Below, piece after piece: positions 5,402 through 9,943 of a stretch of DNA of 9,943 bases; positions within the stretch are counted from its first letter, which is position 1; the number at the start of each line of letters is the position of its first letter. Both the position numbers and the translations under genes were made by a program. The notes under the pieces were generated by a model. That model ran no database searches. It had not been told where the DNA came from and worked only from the letters and a program-made list of their open reading frames with translations. This DNA is from Treponema sp. Lineage in GTDB: Bacteria; Spirochaetota; Spirochaetia; Treponematales; Breznakiellaceae. The stretch lies in the NCBI GenBank assembly GCA_020216655.1, contig JAIWNU010000172.1, forward strand, positions 1-9,943, read 5' to 3'.

Positions 5402-6310
5402 TTAATACAATTTGGCGCCTAAAAGCCGGCCTGCGATTTCCACAGCCATACGGGCGGTCTGGTTCCGCACATCCAGCACGGGATTCACTTCCACAAGTTC
5501 CGCCGAGGCAAGCAATCCCGAAGCAGAGAGCTCTTCCGCAAGCAAGAGCACCTCCCGATAGGAGAAGCCGCCGGGAAGCGGAATGCCAACACCGGGGGCA
5601 ATCATGGGATCCATGACGTCCATATCAACGCTCACATGGAGGCGGTCGACCCGTTCCCTAAAGAAGGCCACAAGCCTGCGGGCCGTCTCTGCAATACCAA
5701 GCCGGTCAACCTCGGTCATGGTATAGACCGTAAGGCCCGCCTTGCGCATATTTACCTTTTCCAGGGCATCCAAATCCCGGACACCCACGAGGGCCACATT
5801 GGCAGGATCAAGCTTGCGGAAAGAGCCGTACAGGTTGACGAGGGACTCATGACCGTAGCCGCAGGCAATTGCCAGGGACATACCGTGGATGTTACCCGAG
5901 GGGGTCGAGTCAGGGGTATTAAAGTCTCCGTGGGCATCCACCCACAGGGTGCCCCAGCGGAGATTCCTTTTTTTATACGCCGCGCCAAGCCCCGCAAGGG
6001 TACCGATAGCGATAGAGTGGTCCCCGCCCAATATCAGGGGAAAAGCGCCGGCATCCACCGCCTGCTCCACCCGTTCCGCAAGGGCACTGCAGGCCTCAGC
6101 AATGGGAGCCATAAAACGGACCCGCGGGTCCCCCTCCTCTAGGAATTCCTGGGCTGGGACTGGAATACCGGGAAAGGACTCCTCGCAGGTGTGACCCAGT
6201 TCGGTCAGGACCTGCTTAAGACCTGCAAGCCGCATGGCCGAGGGACCCATGTCGCTTCCGCGGCGGCTTGCGCCAAAATCCAAAGGCAGTTCTATCACAC
6301 GGATGTTCAT
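5402..6310 (-). CDS. rocF: Arginase (ureohydrolase family)
   Basis: It would hydrolyse arginine to ornithine and urea in the cytoplasm with a two-manganese centre. At 302 residues it has the normal family length. All six expected metal ligands are visible: His98 in GGDHS (95-99), Asp125, His127 and Asp129 in DAHGDFN (125-131), and Asp229 and Asp231 in SVDMDVMDP (227-235). SGNIHGM (138-144) and EVNPVLD (274-280) belong to the substrate side, and the N-terminus (ELPLDFGASRRGSDMGPSAMR) is the arginase-type opening, which favours arginase over agmatinase. The start ATG (6310) overlaps the stop of the upstream gene as ATGA, so the two are translationally coupled; GGAG (6319-6322) lies 8 nt before it. 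It is the third gene of the gltX operon. Substrate preference is inferred from motifs. Confidence 0.93.
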   Translation of the reverse strand: MNIRVIELPLDFGASRRGSDMGPSAMRLAGLKQVLTELGHTCEESFPGIPVPAQEFLEEGDPRVRFMAPIAEACSALAERVEQAVDAGAFPLILGGDHSIAIGTLAGLGAAYKKRNLRWGTLWVDAHGDFNTPDSTPSGNIHGMSLAIACGYGHESLVNLYGSFRKLDPANVALVGVRDLDALEKVNMRKAGLTVYTMTEVDRLGIAETARRLVAFFRERVDRLHVSVDMDVMDPMIAPGVGIPLPGGFSYREVLLLAEELSASGLLASAELVEVNPVLDVRNQTARMAVEIAGRLLGAKLY

Positions 6311-7059
6311 GGTAAGGTCTCCAATAAATTGACAAACCAGTTTTTAAGGCTTATAGCCCGCCGATACAGCGGGGTCTCCACAGCAGCGGCGGAGGGTATG
6401 AAAAGGTAGGAACGGACACTCCAGGCGGTGTACACAAATGAAGCATTCCGCTCCATTCCATAGACAATATCGACCAGCGCCTGCCCCGGGGGCACCGCGG
6501 GAAAAACCAGGTACGAGAGGGGATCCAGATTGATCATTTTAAGCACAATTTTGCTGCTATCAAACTCGAGCTGGGTTTTGAATTTTATCGTGCCAAACTC
6601 GATATCTTCCACTTGAATAACCGCTTCCAATGTTTCAGGGTCCGGGGACGCTACAAATTGGACAGTTCTGAAAAGGAGCACCGGACCTCCCCGTTTACGG
6701 TTATAGCTTAAACCGGCAAGGGTCGGCGCTTGCTGTAAAAGCTGATAGAGGTGTTTTTTTTCGGTTGATATGCGCCGGGCAGGCAAGACAAACAGGGCTT
6801 CCTGCACGGCATGGGGCTCCAGTTTTTCATGGCGGCGGATAAAGGCCTCGCGGCCTGAAAAATAGGGCACCAGTTCCAGGGTCTGGGGCTTCATCCGAAA
6901 GGAAGTGACAAAGCCTGACTCCTTTAGTTCCTTTTGGTAGGTGGGAGATAAAAAAGACACATCAATGCTTGGCTTAGATCCAGAAGCCATATTCGTCTGG
7001 CTGAAGAGCCTGGGAAACATGAGAAAACACAGACTAATACAAGCCAGACTACGCTTCAT
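6307..7059 (-). CDS. Conserved-looking exported protein of unknown function (250 aa)
   Basis: I do not recognise this family with certainty. The N-terminus MKRSLACISLCFLMFPRLFS is a signal peptide, likely cleaved near Ser20, so the protein is probably periplasmic or envelope-associated; there is no lipobox at the cleavage point. The mature part is a mix of short strands and helices with no further membrane segment, for example PSIDVSFLSPTYQKEL (30-45), ALFVLPARRISTEKKHLYQLLQQAP, YNRKRGGPVLLFRTVQFVA and YRRAISLKNWFVNLLETLP at the end. It starts 7 nt after the gltX stop with only a weak AGG ribosome binding site, and overlaps arginase by 4 nt, so it is the middle gene of a three-gene operon. 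Neither neighbour explains an exported partner. Confidence 0.85.
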   Translation of the reverse strand: MKRSLACISLCFLMFPRLFSQTNMASGSKPSIDVSFLSPTYQKELKESGFVTSFRMKPQTLELVPYFSGREAFIRRHEKLEPHAVQEALFVLPARRISTEKKHLYQLLQQAPTLAGLSYNRKRGGPVLLFRTVQFVASPDPETLEAVIQVEDIEFGTIKFKTQLEFDSSKIVLKMINLDPLSYLVFPAVPPGQALVDIVYGMERNASFVYTAWSVRSYLFIPSAAAVETPLYRRAISLKNWFVNLLETLP

Positions 7060-7066
7060 GGAAAAC

Positions 7067-8545
7067 CTAGGATTTTAAATACTCCAAGGCCCGGTCTACC
7101 CTGGCGAGGGATTTTGTTTCGCCCAGGAGCCGTATGGAACCAAACAGGGGCGGACTGACCCGGCTTCCGGTAATGGCTACCCGGAGGGGCATCATAAGAT
7201 CCCCTATTTTTACCTGTTTTTCTTCGGCAAACTGCTTTACCAGGGCTTCGGAAGCCTCATCAGACTGGCGTGCCATGACTGGAACGAGCTCACGGACCAG
7301 GGTAAGCAGATTGATGGCCGTCGCCAGGTCTGCCTTTTTCGGCAAGAACTCTTCCTTTTGCGGCATCTGTGGTTCGGCAAAAAGGTAGCCTAGCTTGGCG
7401 GGTCCTTCATGGAGGAAACTGAGCCGCTCCTTGATAAGCGGCATGGCAGCTATAAAGAGGGCCCGTTGGTCCGCTGTAGGCGGTGCGCCTGCTGTGCCAA
7501 AAAGACCTGACGCTACCGCATAGGGCTCTATGAGGGACGCCAGGTCTTCGTCGCTTTTCATACGGATATATTGGCCGTTATACCATTCGAGCTTTTTGTA
7601 GTCAAAAATGGCAGGAGCCTTGTTGAGCTTGTCCAGGCTAAAGCGCTCCGCCAGTTCAGCTACGGTGTAGATATCCTTTCCTTCTTCATAAGAAGCACCG
7701 AGGAGGGCCACATAGTTGATGAGCGCCTCCGGCAGGTAACCCTGGCGGCGGAATTCATCAATACTGGTAGCTCCGTGACGCTTGCTTAATTTTTTGCCGT
7801 CCTGGCCCATAACCATGGGAAGATGGCAATATTCGGGGTGCTGCCAGCCGAATGCCTTGTACATTATGACATGGAGCGGCGTGGAGGGTATCCATTCCTG
7901 GGCGCGGAGTACATGGGTAACCTGCATCAGGTGGTCATCTACCACGTTGGCTAGGTGATAGGTAGGGAAGCCGTCGGATTTAAGCAGCACCGGATCGGGG
8001 TTTACGTCGTCGTTTTTCCACTCAATGTCACCCAGAAGATGATCGTGGAAGCGGGTCACTTCGCCGAGGGGTATTTTAAGGCGGATCACATGGGGTTCCC
8101 CTGCCTTGGCCCGTTTGGCTGCCTCTTTCGGTGACAGGTTACGGCAGTGCCGGTCGTAGCCGGTCTCGCTCGATTTGGACTCTTCCCGCTCTTTGCGGAT
8201 TTTTTCAAGCCGTTCTTCGGTGCAGAAGCAGTAATAGGCCTGGCCCATGGCAACAAGCATTTCTGCGTATTCCTTGTACAGCGCAAAACGCTGGGACTGA
8301 ATGTAGGGGGCTGCGGGGCCGCCTACGTCGGGGCCTTCGTCCCAATGAATGCCAAGCCAGTCAAAGGTGTCATAGAGGTTCTGCACATAGGCAGGGTCAT
8401 AGCGGGTCTGGTCCGTATCCTCTAGGCGGAGAATAAACTTACCGCCCTTAGACCGGGCAAAAAGGTAGTTAAAAAGGGCGGTCCTGACACCGCCGATATG
8501 CTGAAGCCCCGTCGGTGAGGGAGCGTAGCGAACACGAACTTCCAT
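7067..8545 (-). CDS. gltX: Glutamyl-tRNA synthetase
   Basis: It charges tRNA with glutamate; a class I synthetase acting as a monomer in the cytoplasm. At 492 residues it has the normal length. Visible landmarks are PSPTGLQHIGG (9-19, the HIGH-type signature), LRLEDTDQTR (39-48), a possible zinc site CFC (106-108) with YDRHC (Cys134), and KLSKRHGA (252-259, the KMSKS-type loop). The segment VLRAQEWIPSTPLH (212-225) replaces the RGEDH version common in E. coli-type enzymes. The C-terminal helical part (about 330-492) is the anticodon-binding domain. AGGAG (8552-8556) 6 nt before the ATG supports the start. It leads an operon with the exported protein and arginase. Whether it also charges tRNA-Gln cannot be told, as no gatCAB or glnS is in view. 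Confidence 0.97.
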   Translation of the reverse strand: MEVRVRYAPSPTGLQHIGGVRTALFNYLFARSKGGKFILRLEDTDQTRYDPAYVQNLYDTFDWLGIHWDEGPDVGGPAAPYIQSQRFALYKEYAEMLVAMGQAYYCFCTEERLEKIRKEREESKSSETGYDRHCRNLSPKEAAKRAKAGEPHVIRLKIPLGEVTRFHDHLLGDIEWKNDDVNPDPVLLKSDGFPTYHLANVVDDHLMQVTHVLRAQEWIPSTPLHVIMYKAFGWQHPEYCHLPMVMGQDGKKLSKRHGATSIDEFRRQGYLPEALINYVALLGASYEEGKDIYTVAELAERFSLDKLNKAPAIFDYKKLEWYNGQYIRMKSDEDLASLIEPYAVASGLFGTAGAPPTADQRALFIAAMPLIKERLSFLHEGPAKLGYLFAEPQMPQKEEFLPKKADLATAINLLTLVRELVPVMARQSDEASEALVKQFAEEKQVKIGDLMMPLRVAITGSRVSPPLFGSIRLLGETKSLARVDRALEYLKS

Positions 8546-8591
8546 GGGTATCTCCTGGATTATGTTGCAGTGATGATAAGTAAGGATACAA

Positions 8592-8620
8592 ATTATACCG
8601 ACCTACGGGGTACGCCGCAA
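8592..8620 (-). promoter_or_regulatory. Predicted promoter of the gltX operon
   Basis: On the minus strand a perfect TATAAT (8597-8592) lies 17 nt after a partial -35, TTGCGG (8620-8615). Transcription would start near 8585, giving a leader of about 40 nt. It is divergent from the promoter of the Rpn-family gene, with about 45 bp between the two -35 boxes. Confidence 0.65.
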
Positions 8621-8665
8621 GAGCAGGGAGAAGGCGGAGGGAATTAGTTAATACCCTTCCCTTTC

Positions 8666-8694
8666 TTGTCATCTAATGACCTCTGTGCTATTGT
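8666..8694 (+). promoter_or_regulatory. Predicted promoter of the Rpn-family gene, placed for a leaderless start
   Basis: TTGTCA (8666-8671) and TATTGT (8689-8694) are separated by 17 nt. The expected start is at or next to 8701, the A of the ATG, and no Shine-Dalgarno sequence lies upstream (TTTCATT precedes the ATG). A dyad GTCAT-CTA-ATGAC (8668-8680) overlaps the -35 and could be an operator. Confidence 0.55.
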
Positions 8695-9211
8695 TTCATT
8701 ATGCCAGATCAGCATGACCGCGGTTACAAAGCGCTCTTCTCCAATCCTCGCTTTATGGAGCAGCTGGTTACAAGCTTTATCCACGAAGACTGGGTAATGC
8801 AGGTCGATTTTTCTCAGGCCTCACTGGTTGATAAGTCCTATGTGACCCGGCAGTTCAAGAAGCTTGAGTCTGATTTGATCTGGAAGCTCCCCCTTAAGGA
8901 TTCGGGAGCGGTCTATCTCTATATGCTCATTGAGTTCCAGTCCACCGTAGACCACTGGATGAGTTACCGCATGCTTCGCTATGTCCTTGAGTTCTATGGG
9001 GGCTTATTAAAGGCTAAGCCAAAGCCCCAGCGGCTGCCTGCGGTCTTTCCGCTCCTTGTGTACAACGGGGATCCCCGGTGGACCGCCCCCGAGCAGCTTG
9101 CGGCCATGAACAACCTGGTATCGGCCTTATTCCTCGTTGATTCGAGCAATGTGGATGAGATTCAGAGCAGAATTCGTGGAATTATTAGTGGGTTGATGAT
9201 ATTCGTACCCT

Positions 9212-9220
9212 TAAGGAGGT
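9212..9220 (+). promoter_or_regulatory. Near-perfect Shine-Dalgarno sequence inside the Rpn remnant
   Basis: TAAGGAGGT is complementary to the 3' end of 16S rRNA over nine bases, and its GGAGG lies 8 nt before ATG 9228. It is far stronger than the start site of the full gene at 8701, which has none. It would direct separate translation of the C-terminal 53 codons. Confidence 0.7.
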
Positions 9221-9227
9221 ACCTACC

Positions 9228-9389
9228 ATGTTAGCGACTGCTATCAAAAAGAAAGAACAGGAGTGGTTTAAAGAAGGCCGTATAGAAGAGCGCCGAGAAA
9301 CGGCGCGGAAGATGAAGCAAGAACATGTACCTATAGATATTATTATACGAGTTACCGGTCTTTCCCGGGAAGAGATTGAAAAACTTTAA
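9228..9389 (+). CDS. 53-aa C-terminal Rpn small protein from an internal start (RpnS-like, putative)
   Basis: An open frame of 53 codons begins MLATAIKKKEQEWFKEGRIE and ends TGLSREEIEKL. It equals the tail of Rpn-family proteins: a charged helix (residues 5-30) followed by a short helix-turn-helix-like segment (VPIDIIIRVTGLSREEIEKL). In E. coli, rpn genes are reported to make such a short C-terminal protein from an internal start, and it neutralises the full-length nuclease. Here the frame is intact with an excellent ribosome binding site although the long gene upstream is broken. The first frame's stop (9232-9234) overlaps this start, so ribosomes ending there could also restart. That it is made, and acts as an antitoxin, is inferred. 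It may simply be a decaying tail. Confidence 0.55.
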   Translation: MLATAIKKKEQEWFKEGRIEERRETARKMKQEHVPIDIIIRVTGLSREEIEKL

Positions 9390-9418
9390 ATACTATCATG
9401 TCGGTGCTAATGACTTAT

Positions 9419-9432
9419 TTGTTACTTAACAA
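9419..9432. promoter_or_regulatory. Palindrome TTGTTA-CT-TAACAA upstream of tdh
   Basis: A perfect 6-bp inverted repeat with a 2-bp centre, ending 2 nt before the AAGGGG ribosome binding site of tdh. No clear promoter was found in the 58-bp gap between the Rpn tail and tdh. This may be a regulator site or may block the ribosome binding site when folded. Confidence 0.4.
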
Positions 9433-9447
9433 TCAAGGGGCTTTATT

Positions 9448-9943
9448 ATGAAAGCAATTGTGAAACATGAAGCAGGCGTGGGTGTTAAAATAGTGGATGT
9501 ACCCATGCCGCACGTGGGGCCGAACGACCTCCTTATTAAGGTAAAAAAGGTTGCAATCTGCGGCACCGATGTACATATCTATAAATGGGACGCCTGGTCC
9601 CAAAAACATATACGTCCCCCGATGGTGATAGGACACGAGTTTGTGGGGGAAATTGTAGAACTGGGTTCTTCCGTTACAGGCTGGCAGATCGGAGAGCGGG
9701 TCTCAGGCGAAGGACATATTGTCTGCGGAACCTGTCGGTCTTGCCTTGCGGGCCGGAAGCACCTGTGCCCTAACACGATCGGCGTGGGAGTAAACCGGGA
9801 TGGCTGCTTTGCAGAGTATCTTTCCTTGCCTGCAACAAACGCCTGGCGGGTGCATCCTTCTATTTCCGATGAGGTGGCGGCCATTTTTGATCCCTATGGA
9901 AACGCAACTCATACTGCCCTTTCATTTGAAATGATCGGCGAGG
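9448..9943 (+). CDS. tdh: L-threonine 3-dehydrogenase (3' end outside window)
   Basis: It oxidises L-threonine to 2-amino-3-ketobutyrate with NAD, the first step of threonine breakdown to glycine and acetyl-CoA. It is a zinc-dependent medium-chain dehydrogenase. The 165 residues in view include the catalytic zinc site Cys38 ([10 protein letters not shown]), His63-Glu64 ([11 protein letters not shown]), His90 in GEGH, and the four structural-zinc cysteines 93, 96, 99 and 107 (CGTCRSC...C). The segments [17 protein letters not shown] and [17 protein letters not shown] closely match the E. coli enzyme, separating it from other alcohol dehydrogenases. AAGGGG (9435-9440) 7 nt upstream supports ATG 9448. 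The nucleotide-binding GxGxxG region and the C-terminus are beyond the right edge. It follows the Rpn remnant on the same strand. Confidence 0.95.
   Translation, partial: MKAIVKHEAGVGVKIVDVPMPHVGPNDLLIKVKKVAICGTDVHIYKWDAWSQKHIRPPMVIGHEFVGEIVELGSSVTGWQIGERVSGEGHIVCGTCRSCLAGRKHLCPNTIGVGVNRDGCFAEYLSLPATNAWRVHPSISDEVAAIFDPYGNATHTALSFEMIGE

Larger units (their letters stand above)
8701..9389 (+). pseudogene. Rpn-family (YhgA-like, PD-(D/E)XK) nuclease/transposase, internally deleted and frameshifted
   Basis: The first frame (8701-9234, 177 aa) starts MPDQHDRGYKALFSNPRF and continues with the Rpn nuclease core: ESDLIWKL with Asp58, LIEFQS with Glu78-x-Gln80 as the PD-(D/E)XK-type catalytic signature, then SYRMLRYVLEFY and VFPLLVYNGD (115-124). 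After WTAPEQL the usual middle section is missing and the text jumps to NNLVSALFLVDSSNVDEI. At about 9180-9192 the frame is lost: a different frame, starting after a TAG at 9186-9188, carries WVDDIRTLKEVPT and the family's typical charged tail ending TGLSREEIEKL, stop at 9389. The joined product would be about 228 residues against roughly 300 for the intact family, so at least two lesions are likely. The N-terminal nuclease part could still be translated, but the gene as a whole is broken. Family assignment is firm; lesion positions are approximate. Confidence 0.85.

Noticed and set aside
9376..9404. TTGAAA at 9376-9381 as the -35 of a tdh promoter
   Set aside because: No acceptable -10 lies 16-18 nt downstream (TGTCGG there), and TACTAT is only 9 nt away.
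8673..9414. 8-bp direct repeat CTAATGAC at 8673-8680 and 9407-9414 flanking the Rpn remnant, as a target-site duplication
   Set aside because: Two windows of about 60 bp share an 8-mer by chance in roughly one case in twenty, the first copy lies inside the gene's promoter dyad, and no terminal inverted repeats accompany them.

Overview
The window reads as a stretch of spirochaete chromosome, most likely a Treponema or a close relative of the insect-gut type. This is inferred from three things: a large LplA-like lipoprotein binding protein, a small beta-barrel-like exported protein ending in phenylalanine, and an Rpn/YhgA-like nuclease gene of the kind common in these genomes. Most genes look moderately GC-rich (slightly above 50 percent by eye). 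One gene (1550-2185) is clearly AT-richer, about 35-43 percent GC in the lines counted. No tRNA, rRNA, CRISPR array or insertion sequence was seen.

Everything from the left edge to 8545 is on the minus strand. From right to left in transcription order: gltX (glutamyl-tRNA synthetase), an unknown exported protein and arginase form a tight operon with a 7-bp gap and then an ATGA overlap. Next is a small outer-membrane-like protein with its own promoter and a clear Rho-independent terminator. A Nudix hydrolase follows, starting with GTG just beyond that terminator. Then comes glycyl-tRNA synthetase, with a strong promoter and a structured leader, and a GC-rich repeat and hairpin zone. After that is an AT-rich orphan gene with a promoter whose predicted start coincides with a perfect 12-bp inverted repeat. 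Last is an ABC-transporter substrate-binding lipoprotein, cut off by the left edge, whose promoter is covered by four alternating ATAGGT/ACCTAT half-sites.

At 8546-8700 the direction flips. A divergent region carries the gltX promoter on the minus strand and, on the plus strand, a promoter positioned so that transcription would start at or beside the ATG of an Rpn-family (PD-(D/E)XK) nuclease. That nuclease gene is broken: it has lost internal sequence and shifted frame. However, its C-terminal 53 codons remain open behind a near-perfect Shine-Dalgarno sequence and their own ATG. This matches the gene-within-gene arrangement reported for Rpn toxin/antitoxin pairs and is the most interesting item here. 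The window ends inside tdh (L-threonine 3-dehydrogenase).

Functionally the region mixes translation genes (gltX, glyQS), amino-acid catabolism (arginase, threonine dehydrogenase), nucleotide-derivative clean-up (Nudix), envelope proteins and sugar or oligosaccharide uptake, plus accessory DNA (the AT-rich orphan and the Rpn remnant). The only gene-free stretch longer than 300 bases is 2186-2546. It holds the orphan's promoter and inverted repeat, a C-rich (minus strand) segment, a tandem GC-rich dyad repeat and a 20-bp palindrome.
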